Origin: Gammaproteobacteria bacterium
GTDB taxonomy: Bacteria > Pseudomonadota > Gammaproteobacteria > CAISUE01
Assembly (NCBI GenBank): GCA_947378515.1
Contig: CANCKG010000063.1
Span: forward strand, 1-5,536
Length of the DNA stretch: 5,536 bases
Direction: 5' to 3'
The translations under genes were made by a program, and so were the position numbers. The notes beneath the pieces are model-generated. The model searched no databases, was not told the origin of the DNA, and was given only the letters and a program-made list of their open reading frames with translations. Shown here piece after piece: positions 1 to 5,536 of this stretch (position 1 is its first letter; every line of letters starts with the position of its first letter).

Positions 1-476
1 AACCGCGCAAGATCCTTGAGTGGATAAGGCACCACTTCCAGCGGTTCAGGTTCATCGCCCATTAATATCGAGGGATACAATGCTTCGGCCAGCACGCAAT
101 ACATACTGCCAGAAAGATAACCTGGAATAGCTGTGACTTCTTTTAAACACGTTAAGCGTTTAGCGCCATAACCTACTTCTTCTTGCATTTCACGATTAGC
201 GGCTACCAAAGGATCCTCACCCACTTCCATGACACCTTTGGGCAAAGCCAATTCATAACGATCGGTACCGACCGAATATTCGCGAATCAATAATACCGTA
301 TCGTTATCTAATAAAGGAATGGCCATCACACTGTGAAGCGCACGACAGACCGAACGTTCAAAGGTGCGTTTTTCACCATTACTAAAACACAAATCCACTT
401 CGTCTATTTGGAAAATATTACTGCGCGCGACTGTACGGGTCGCGCGTATTGTCGGTAAGTGAATGGCCCTAGTCAT
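1..476 (-). CDS. nudE: ADP compounds hydrolase NudE (Nudix family), 3' end cut by window edge
   Basis: This Nudix hydrolase is expected to split ADP-linked compounds such as ADP-ribose, NADH and Ap3A into nucleotide monophosphates in the cytoplasm, a housecleaning role known for the family. I translated 158 codons from the ATG at 476-474. The Nudix box lies at residues 81-103 and fits GX5EX7REUXEEXGU fully (G81, E87, R95-E96, E99-E100, G102), so the metal-binding glutamates are present. Other NudE-like blocks are TVARS near residue 15, REYSVGTDRYEL at 65-76 and GDEPEPLEV at 140-148, the last being characteristic of NudE rather than of ADP-ribose pyrophosphatase NudF. The E. coli protein is about 186 residues, so roughly 25-30 C-terminal residues lie outside the window. 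Its ATG shares one base with the bamA stop (TAATG) and has no clear Shine-Dalgarno sequence, so translation probably depends on reinitiation after bamA. Confidence 0.92.
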   Translation of the reverse strand, partial: MTRAIHLPTIRATRTVARSNIFQIDEVDLCFSNGEKRTFERSVCRALHSVMAIPLLDNDTVLLIREYSVGTDRYELALPKGVMEVGEDPLVAANREMQEEVGYGAKRLTCLKEVTAIPGYLSGSMYCVLAEALYPSILMGDEPEPLEVVPYPLKDLAR

Positions 477-2827
477 TAAAATTGGGTGCCAAAATTAAAT
501 TGGAAAAACGTTAAGCCATCGCCCGGTTGGGCATTGATCGGTCGTGCGATACTTAAGTTAAAGACCCCCACCACCGGCGCTTTCCATTCAACAGCCAGAC
601 CTGTGGAATAACGAATCGTCCCAGCATGGTTATTAGTACTCCCACCAATTGGCGCTGATGCTTCACGGGTATTATAAACGTTACCGCTGTCGACAAACCA
701 TGAGGTTCGAAGGCTATTAGGACTGATGTAATTGGGGAAAATTAATTCGGCGGTACCGTTAACCACCATATTACCACCAATCGGATTATCCAAAGAATCG
801 ATTGGCCCCAAAGTATTATTAGTAAAGCCACGAACTGAACCGACACCACCTGAATAATAATTTTGGAAAAAGGGTAAACCACTGGTACTACCTAAACCAT
901 TGCCATAACCCACACCACCTAAGGTCGACATGATGAAATCATGACCCAGAGGATAGTAGTAATGCGCGTTATAACCCACTTTATAAGTATCAAGGGCGTT
1001 ACCAAAGATCGATGTCGCCACTTGGGTGTTCACACTTTGATTCAAGCCTGACGTTGGAAACATGAAGCGATCGAGGTTGTTACGATTCCAGCCTAAATTG
1101 AAGACCGATTGATTGAAGATCAAACTCGAATTGGTTGAGGCATTATAATGATTATAAAAATCGGTTACTTGAACTGACGGATCATTGCCGGCGGTAATGC
1201 GGGTATTTAAATAACCAACACCAAAGGTAATGTAATCGTTTTTAGCACTGATCGGTACGCCATAATTAACCGACAAACCAACAGTTTCTTCACCATAATT
1301 GGAAATATTGACTTCGGATGGATTGTAGCGCGTTGCAGAAAAATTAAAACCACGTGAAATACCATCAAAAGTATAATACGGATTCAAATAACCGATACTA
1401 TAAGTCCGCATATACGGCGTACTATTTAAGCCTAAACTTAAGGTCTTACCCGAACCGAGCAAACTGGTATTATTGACCGAAGCATTGTAACCAAAGCCAT
1501 CAGTACCGTAACTAACCCCCGCCATGGCCGTCGCTGGAGGTGCTTCGGTAATTTTGTACAACAAATCCACTTGATCCGATTTACCGGGAACGGGTTGAAT
1601 TTCCGATTGAGCATCACTGATATACGCCCCTAACATGCGGATACGCTCTTCTGAAGTTTTATTTTCTTGCGTCGAGGACAAACCTCCTTCTAATTGGCGC
1701 ATCGCCCGACGCAATACGACATCGGCAGTTTGGGTATTACCGACAAAATTAATATGCCGCACATAAACACGTTGGCCAGGATCGACAAAAATCGCTAAAC
1801 TGACAGTTTTATTGGCATCATCAATCGTCGGCACAATACTGACATTGGCAAAAGCATAGCCTTTATTGCCCAGCGCTTCGTTGATGGCTTTTTGGGTATC
1901 GGTCACATTGGCTTTGGAAAATACTTGACCTGGCGTAATTTTAATTAAAGGCTTTAATTCAGCTGGTGTTAACAAAGGTTTACCAAAAACATTGACGCCA
2001 CTGATATGGTATTGGGCGCCTTCGGTTACTTTAAACGTGAGGTAGGCATAGTTACGATCTGGCGATAATTGTGCTTGAGCAGAATCAACTTTGACGCGTA
2101 TATAGCCGTGATCTAAATAATAATTACTTAACTTAGTGATCGAAGTATCTAATTTTTCACGAGAATACTGATTCGCTTTGGTAAAAAACGAAGTAATAAC
2201 CGCCGTCGATAAATCCAATTGATCGACCAGCGTCGATTCATCAAAGGCATGATTACCGACAATAGTAATTTGTTCTACTTTGACGGCCCGACCTTCAGAA
2301 ATGACAATCTTAACATTGACCCGATCACGTGGGGCATCGGTCACAAATGTATCGACGCGCGCATTGTAATGGCCCAATGAATAATACTGAGAAATCAAAC
2401 TTTGCTTTAAACGATCCAGCGTCGCGGGTGAAAATTCAATGCCAGCAATCAAACCCGCCGTTTTCATCACTTCCTTCATCTTATCTTTATCGATCGATTC
2501 ATTGCCGCTAAAGGTGATATCGGCAATCGTTGGTCGTTCAACCACATTGACCACTAACACATTGCCTTGACGATTAAGGCTCACAGTTTTGAAAAATTGA
2601 CTGGCGTATAAGTCTTTAATAACGGCCGTTGATTGATCGGTGTTGAAACTTTCACCCGGCGCAACACCAAGATAACTTAACACGGTAGGTTTACTGATGC
2701 GCTCTAAACCATTAACTTCAATGGCAGAGACTGTAAAAACTTCAGGCCAAGCTGAACCAGACAATCCTGCTAATAGGGTAAGGACGACTAAACGTCGATA
2801 GGAAAAGAAAGCTGAATTGCCAGGCAT
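476..2827 (-). CDS. bamA: Outer membrane protein assembly factor BamA (Omp85 family)
   Basis: BamA is the core of the BAM complex, which folds and inserts beta-barrel proteins into the outer membrane. The 783 residues begin with a signal peptide (R11-R12, hydrophobic core about 13-24, likely cleavage near 26-29). Five POTRA repeats follow at roughly 30-99, 100-178, 180-270, 271-350 and 351-430. The C-terminal barrel spans about 431-783. The barrel contains the family VRGF motif at 665-668, followed by TLGPID. The last residues, FQFNFGTQF, end in the aromatic residue typical of outer-membrane barrels. POTRA5 keeps MRQLEG (376-381) and PVPGKSDQVD (412-421). E. coli BamA is 810 residues; the shortfall is mainly in the barrel. 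The start is supported by GGAA five bases upstream and the signal peptide. The usual neighbours rseP, skp and lpxD are absent here: rnhA lies upstream and nudE overlaps downstream. A second Omp85 copy in the genome cannot be excluded, but TamA and ShlB/FhaC types are unlikely because there are five POTRAs. Confidence 0.93.
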   Translation of the reverse strand: MPGNSAFFSYRRLVVLTLLAGLSGSAWPEVFTVSAIEVNGLERISKPTVLSYLGVAPGESFNTDQSTAVIKDLYASQFFKTVSLNRQGNVLVVNVVERPTIADITFSGNESIDKDKMKEVMKTAGLIAGIEFSPATLDRLKQSLISQYYSLGHYNARVDTFVTDAPRDRVNVKIVISEGRAVKVEQITIVGNHAFDESTLVDQLDLSTAVITSFFTKANQYSREKLDTSITKLSNYYLDHGYIRVKVDSAQAQLSPDRNYAYLTFKVTEGAQYHISGVNVFGKPLLTPAELKPLIKITPGQVFSKANVTDTQKAINEALGNKGYAFANVSIVPTIDDANKTVSLAIFVDPGQRVYVRHINFVGNTQTADVVLRRAMRQLEGGLSSTQENKTSEERIRMLGAYISDAQSEIQPVPGKSDQVDLLYKITEAPPATAMAGVSYGTDGFGYNASVNNTSLLGSGKTLSLGLNSTPYMRTYSIGYLNPYYTFDGISRGFNFSATRYNPSEVNISNYGEETVGLSVNYGVPISAKNDYITFGVGYLNTRITAGNDPSVQVTDFYNHYNASTNSSLIFNQSVFNLGWNRNNLDRFMFPTSGLNQSVNTQVATSIFGNALDTYKVGYNAHYYYPLGHDFIMSTLGGVGYGNGLGSTSGLPFFQNYYSGGVGSVRGFTNNTLGPIDSLDNPIGGNMVVNGTAELIFPNYISPNSLRTSWFVDSGNVYNTREASAPIGGSTNNHAGTIRYSTGLAVEWKAPVVGVFNLSIARPINAQPGDGLTFFQFNFGTQF

Positions 2828-2832
2828 GAGTA

Positions 2833-2836
2833 TTCC
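2833..2836 (-). promoter_or_regulatory. Ribosome binding site of bamA
   Basis: Read on the minus strand, GGAA lies five bases before the bamA ATG. It is a short but normally placed Shine-Dalgarno sequence and fixes the start that gives a complete signal peptide. Confidence 0.5.
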
Positions 2837-2872
2837 AAACTAAAGTAAGGTGACTAGATAGTGTATTGAAGC

Positions 2873-2878
2873 ATTATA
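2873..2878 (-). promoter_or_regulatory. Candidate sigma-70 -10 element for bamA-nudE
   Basis: The minus strand carries a perfect TATAAT in the 78-bp gap between the rnhA stop and the bamA start. It would place transcription start near 2866, giving a leader of about 39 bases. At a 17-bp spacing the -35 position (2896-2901) reads AGCGTA, a poor match, and there is no TGn extension. The promoter is therefore inferred from the -10 hexamer alone and may need an activator. I see no terminator after rnhA, so read-through from rnhA is also possible. Confidence 0.4.
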
Positions 2879-2905
2879 GCCTAAGCTGCAATAAATACGC
2901 TGAAA

Positions 2906-3367
2906 TTATGTCACATTTACGATGTTGGCTTTATTCAAGCCCATATCAATCGCTTGCGTCGCTAATTGATCGACTCGCTCATTATCCACATGACCACTGT
3001 GACCCTTAACCCAGCGCCAATCAATTTGATGAATAGCACAACTGGCATCTAAGCGTTGCCATAAATCTTGATTTTTAACAGGTGTGCGCGCTTTGGTTTT
3101 CCAACCACTTTTTTTCCAACCTGCAAGCCACAAAGTAATGCCTTGACGGACATATTGCGAATCAGTGGTCAAAATAATTTGACACGGTTCTGTTAAACAC
3201 AACAAAGCCTCAAGAGCCGCGGTCAATTCCATGCGATTATTAGTCGTTAATCGTTCAAAGCCGCTAAGGCATTTCTCATTATTGCCACTGCGTAACAACG
3301 CCCCCCACCCACCAGGGCCAGGATTATTTCGACACGCACCATCGGTATAAATTTCTACTTGCTTCAT
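2906..3367 (-). CDS. rnhA: Ribonuclease HI
   Basis: RNase HI cuts the RNA strand of RNA-DNA hybrids, removing R-loops and helping to clear primer RNA in the cytoplasm. The 153-residue protein aligns along its whole length with the E. coli enzyme (155 residues). Counting from the chosen start, all catalytic residues are present: D9 in YTDGA, E47 in NNRMEL, D69 in TTDSQ, H123 in KGHSGH and D133. The basic handle region, [16 protein letters not shown] (84-99), is also kept. I start at the ATG at 3367-3365 because the protein then begins [10 protein letters not shown] as in the family and GGAA lies eight bases upstream. An in-frame ATG at 3406 would add 13 unconserved residues and has no ribosome binding site. 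In many gammaproteobacteria rnhA is divergent from dnaQ; here it is divergent from hemF. Confidence 0.96.
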   Translation of the reverse strand: MKQVEIYTDGACRNNPGPGGWGALLRSGNNEKCLSGFERLTTNNRMELTAALEALLCLTEPCQIILTTDSQYVRQGITLWLAGWKKSGWKTKARTPVKNQDLWQRLDASCAIHQIDWRWVKGHSGHVDNERVDQLATQAIDMGLNKANIVNVT

Positions 3368-3372
3368 ATCAA

Positions 3373-3401
3373 TTGTTCCATAACCTATTGCGCGGTAGAA
3401 T
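3373..3401 (+). promoter_or_regulatory. Candidate sigma-70 promoter for hemF
   Basis: TTGTTC at 3373-3378 (-35, keeping the TTG core) is separated by exactly 17 bp from TAGAAT at 3396-3401 (-10, five of six consensus bases). Transcription would begin near 3408, giving a leader of about 69 bases before hemF. The -10 hexamer occupies the same bases as the candidate rnhA -10 on the other strand, so the two promoters could compete for polymerase. Confidence 0.4.
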
Positions 3402-3402
3402 A
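3397..3402 (-). promoter_or_regulatory. Candidate extended -10 element for rnhA
   Basis: On the minus strand, TATTCT is preceded by TGC, forming an extended -10 element (TGnTATTCT). It would start transcription near 3390, about 22 bases before the preferred rnhA ATG and downstream of the alternative ATG at 3406. A TTGCAA sits 19 bp upstream (3422-3427), a loose fit for -35. The match to consensus is only moderate. Confidence 0.3.
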
Positions 3403-3476
3403 GCATATTCTAAAATCATCATTGCAACGCACACGTTATTGCCGCGCTAACCCACTGACTCTTTATTGACCACGCC

Positions 3477-4385
3477 ATGCCATTCATTACTCAGATTAAA
3501 GATTTTTTACTAAACTATCAACGCGACTTATGCCAAAAACTTAGTGCCATCGATGGCGCGAAAGACTTTTCTATCGATACCTGGCAACGCTCTTCTGGCG
3601 GCGGCGGCATCAGTTGCGTATTGGAAAATGGTGCTGTATTTGAAAAAGCCGGTGTAAATTTCTCGCATATCCATGGCAGCCAGTTACCCTTAAGCGCGTC
3701 TAATCAACGCCAAGCTTGGCAAAATTTCGAAGTCTTGGGTGTGTCGATCGTTATTCACCCACTGAATCCTTATGTGCCGACCAGTCATTGCAATGTCCGA
3801 TTTTTTAGCGCTACCAACGCTGATGGCGAACATCATTGGTGGTTTGGTGGTGGATTTGATCTAACCCCTTTTTATGGTTTTGTGGACGATTGTGTCTTAT
3901 GGCATCAACACGCGAAAGAGGCATGCGTCAATTTTGGATCAGATATTTATCCTGCTTTCAAGAAAAACTGCGATGATTATTTCTTTTTGAAACATCGTCA
4001 AGAAGCACGTGGCATCGGAGGCATTTTTTACGACGATTTAAATCAATGGGGTTTTGAGGCTTGCTTTGCCTTTATGCAACAAGTAGCTAACCATTTTAAA
4101 GACGCTTATGTAACGATTGTCGAGCGTCGCAAAGTATTAAGTTATGGTCAAGCAGAACGTGACTTTCAATTATACCGACGGGGCCGTTACACGGAATTTA
4201 ATTTATTATATGATCGTGGCACCCTGTTTGGCTTAGAATCCGGCGGTCGAACTGAATCTATTTTAATCTCCCTACCACCACTAGTCAGCTCACGTTACGA
4301 TTATCAACCACCTGCAGGTAGCGCCGAAGCCTTACTGTGCAGTGATTTCTTGCCCAGTAAAGATTGGCTGCTCAACGTCTCGTGA
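3477..4385 (+). CDS. hemF: Oxygen-dependent coproporphyrinogen III oxidase HemF
   Basis: HemF converts coproporphyrinogen III to protoporphyrinogen IX by two oxidative decarboxylations using O2, late in haem synthesis, in the cytoplasm as a homodimer. The 302 residues match the E. coli length (299) and cover the whole family. Conserved blocks in order are [11 protein letters not shown] (36-46), [13 protein letters not shown] (55-67), [17 protein letters not shown] (94-110), [15 protein letters not shown] (121-135), [12 protein letters not shown] (171-182), IVERRK (214-219), [21 protein letters not shown] (233-253), then GGRTESIL (256-263). The histidines matching E. coli H96, H106, H145 and H175 are present as H94, H104, H143 and H173. 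The ATG start gives the expected N-terminus but has no clear Shine-Dalgarno sequence. The stop overlaps the next gene by four bases, so the two are almost certainly co-transcribed. This form needs oxygen, unlike the radical-SAM enzyme HemN. Confidence 0.96.
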   Translation: MPFITQIKDFLLNYQRDLCQKLSAIDGAKDFSIDTWQRSSGGGGISCVLENGAVFEKAGVNFSHIHGSQLPLSASNQRQAWQNFEVLGVSIVIHPLNPYVPTSHCNVRFFSATNADGEHHWWFGGGFDLTPFYGFVDDCVLWHQHAKEACVNFGSDIYPAFKKNCDDYFFLKHRQEARGIGGIFYDDLNQWGFEACFAFMQQVANHFKDAYVTIVERRKVLSYGQAERDFQLYRRGRYTEFNLLYDRGTLFGLESGGRTESILISLPPLVSSRYDYQPPAGSAEALLCSDFLPSKDWLLNVS

Positions 4386-5191
4386 ACAACGCCACTTCAT
4401 TACTGAAAGCTTTAGCGCTCGTTTGGTATTCACCTACTTTTTATACCGAAGTCTATCAAAGCTGGCGTGGGCGCATTTTTTCACTATTAGCGTTGCTGTG
4501 TATCTTAACGGGAACAGCATGTTTTATTAAACCGTTTAAAGTTATCCATGAAGTTCACCTTGCCGGCAATAGCTTACTTCAGCAATTGCCGACACTGCAT
4601 TTTGATGATCATTGCTTACTTTCGATCAATACCCTGTTGCCTTACCTCATTAAATCACCTACTAGCGGGCACCTACTGATCGTCTTTGACACGACGGCCG
4701 ATCAACAAAAGTTAGCAGCCTATCCCGCACTACTCTTTAGTTTTGGCTCTAGCGGTTTTTATGTGCACAACGATGCTACTCAAGCAAAACCATTGATTCA
4801 ATTTACCACCTATCAAACCATCGCCCCAGTTTTGCGCAATTTAACCCTCACCCCAGAACAATCCATTCGCCTTCTTAATTACTTGATGCTTGTTATCCAA
4901 ATTATACTTTATGGCTTTTCGGTATTAGCCTTATTTGCAACCAAAGCGGTCACAGGCTTACTCGCGGCGTTTATCGCCATGCCGATGGCTTTTTTTTATC
5001 GCTTACCTTTATCGTTAAGCCAGGCCTTTCGGATCGGCATTCTTGCCTTAATTCCCGCCACTTGCCTCGAATTCCTTTATAATTGCCTGTTGCTAACGGA
5101 AACAACGGAGTTACAGTTAGCCTTGAGTGCCATAAGCTTAAGCTATATTTGCTGGATTATTCGTTCCACAAAAAAACAGTTAGCCACTTAA
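4382..5191 (+). CDS. DUF1189-type multi-pass inner membrane protein of unknown function
   Basis: No biochemical role is assigned. With the GTG start at 4382 the product has 269 residues. The N-terminal block at 15-29 ([15 protein letters not shown]) and the lPtl...VFDTT pattern (69-105) resemble my memory of the DUF1189 family; this is recognition by eye, not a search. A first membrane helix lies at about 32-49. A soluble domain of about 110 residues follows (50-165), then a hydrophobic half with probable helices near 166-186, 189-206, 218-238 and 246-260, ending in a short basic tail (RSTKK). The soluble part probably faces outside the cytoplasm. I chose GTG because it makes a GTGA overlap with the hemF stop, a typical coupled start; a TTG at 4364 in the same frame would add six residues. 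Coupling suggests a shared transcript with hemF, but any role in haem metabolism is speculation. Confidence 0.75.
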   Translation: MNNATSLLKALALVWYSPTFYTEVYQSWRGRIFSLLALLCILTGTACFIKPFKVIHEVHLAGNSLLQQLPTLHFDDHCLLSINTLLPYLIKSPTSGHLLIVFDTTADQQKLAAYPALLFSFGSSGFYVHNDATQAKPLIQFTTYQTIAPVLRNLTLTPEQSIRLLNYLMLVIQIILYGFSVLALFATKAVTGLLAAFIAMPMAFFYRLPLSLSQAFRIGILALIPATCLEFLYNCLLLTETTELQLALSAISLSYICWIIRSTKKQLAT

Positions 5192-5210
5192 GTCATAAAA
5201 CCCTAACGAA

Positions 5211-5214
5211 AGGA
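5211..5214 (+). promoter_or_regulatory. Ribosome binding site of the CoA-transferase gene
   Basis: AGGA within GAAAGGA lies six bases before the ATG at 5221. It is the strongest Shine-Dalgarno sequence in the window. With only 29 bp after the upstream stop and no terminator visible, this gene may be expressed partly by read-through from hemF. Confidence 0.7.
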
Positions 5215-5220
5215 ATAATT

Positions 5221-5536
5221 ATGCAAGATTTCAATAAAGTCGTTACCTGTTATGAACAAGCCCTAGCAGGCTTTAGTGACAATATCCAAGTAATGGTGGG
5301 TGGTTTTGGTTTGTGTGGTATTCCCGAAGGTTTGATTCAACATATTCACACGGCAGGTTTTCAAGGTTTAACGTGCATTTCCAATAATGCGGGTATCGAT
5401 GATTTTGGTTTAGGGCTATGGCTAAAAAAACACCAAATCAAAAAAATCTACGCGTCTTATGTCGGTGAAAATACATTATTTGAAACACAAATGCTCGATG
5501 GTAGCCTCGAAGTCATTCTGACACCGCAAGGCACAT
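5221..5536 (+). CDS. scoA: 3-oxoacid CoA-transferase subunit A, 3' end cut by window edge
   Basis: This is the start of the alpha subunit of a family I CoA-transferase, which moves CoA between succinyl-CoA or acetyl-CoA and a 3-keto or other short-chain acid. It normally works as a complex with a beta subunit that carries the catalytic glutamate. The 105 codons visible include the glycine-rich CoA-binding motif GGFGLCGIPE (27-36), SNNAGIDDFGLGLWL (54-68), SYVGENTLFE (79-88) and LEVILTPQGT (96-105), all in family order. The full subunit is usually about 230 residues, so just under half is seen. The beta subunit gene (scoB/atoA-like) would be expected directly after it, outside the window. The SYVGEN and LTPQGT blocks fit the succinyl-CoA:3-ketoacid type (ScoA) best; AtoD-like acetate CoA-transferase remains possible, so the symbol is less certain than the family. 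Confidence 0.88.
   Translation, partial: MQDFNKVVTCYEQALAGFSDNIQVMVGGFGLCGIPEGLIQHIHTAGFQGLTCISNNAGIDDFGLGLWLKKHQIKKIYASYVGENTLFETQMLDGSLEVILTPQGT

Noticed and set aside
477..496. Possible hairpin (TTGG-CAC-CCAA) just before nudE
   Set aside because: The stem is only four base pairs with no extension and no U-run, and it lies in bamA coding sequence; neither a terminator nor a clear regulatory structure.
2329..2511. 60-codon plus-strand reading frame inside bamA
   Set aside because: It lies wholly antisense to POTRA1-2 codons of a clear bamA, resembles no family I know, and has no convincing ribosome binding site.
2828..2905. Possible terminator between rnhA and bamA
   Set aside because: Only short imperfect pairing (AGC/GCT) is present, with no GC-rich stem or T-tract; the TATAAT promoter element explains the region better.
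3368..3406. Longer rnhA form starting at the ATG at 3406
   Set aside because: The 13 extra residues are not part of RNase HI, there is no ribosome binding site, and the codon lies upstream of the likely transcription start.
4364..4381. TTG start for the DUF1189-like protein
   Set aside because: TTG is a rare start with no good ribosome binding site here; the GTG at 4382 gives the typical four-base overlap and loses no family residues.
4342..4530. 62-codon plus-strand frame across the hemF end and the DUF1189 start
   Set aside because: It overlaps two better-supported genes in another frame and has no family features; its hydrophobic stretch comes from the shifted membrane-helix codons.
5192..5220. 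Possible terminator between the DUF1189 gene and the CoA-transferase gene
   Set aside because: The 29-bp gap contains no inverted repeat followed by a T-run; it holds only the ribosome binding site.

Overview
The window looks like chromosomal DNA from a gammaproteobacterium with moderate to low GC. Every gene is a bacterial housekeeping or envelope type. The NudE, RNase HI and HemF proteins read very like their enterobacterial counterparts, and BamA implies a Gram-negative outer membrane. The gene order is not that of Escherichia coli. A Legionellales-like relative is possible, but the sequence alone does not settle it.

Layout. Positions 1-3367 are read from the minus strand in the order rnhA (ribonuclease HI), bamA (outer-membrane assembly factor), nudE (Nudix hydrolase, cut by the left edge). 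bamA and nudE overlap by one base (TAATG). bamA has a perfect TATAAT just upstream, so it probably has its own promoter, although no terminator separates it from rnhA. Positions 3368-3476 form a 109-bp divergent intergenic region. It carries candidate promoters for both directions, whose -10 elements fall on the same bases.

The rest is read from the plus strand: hemF (oxygen-dependent coproporphyrinogen III oxidase), a DUF1189-type multi-pass membrane protein whose GTG start overlaps the hemF stop by four bases, and, after a 29-bp gap with a strong ribosome binding site, the start of a family I CoA-transferase alpha subunit (scoA/atoD-like) cut by the right edge.

The genes do not form one obvious pathway. 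They cover envelope biogenesis (bamA), nucleic-acid and nucleotide housekeeping (rnhA, nudE), haem synthesis (hemF), an unassigned membrane protein and ketoacid/acyl-CoA metabolism. I see no mobile element, CRISPR array, tRNA, rRNA or defence island, and no sign of a wholly new system. The points most worth a second look are the unusual neighbourhood of bamA (coupled to nudE rather than skp-lpxD), the tight coupling of an unassigned DUF1189 membrane protein to hemF, and the possible symmetric divergent promoter.
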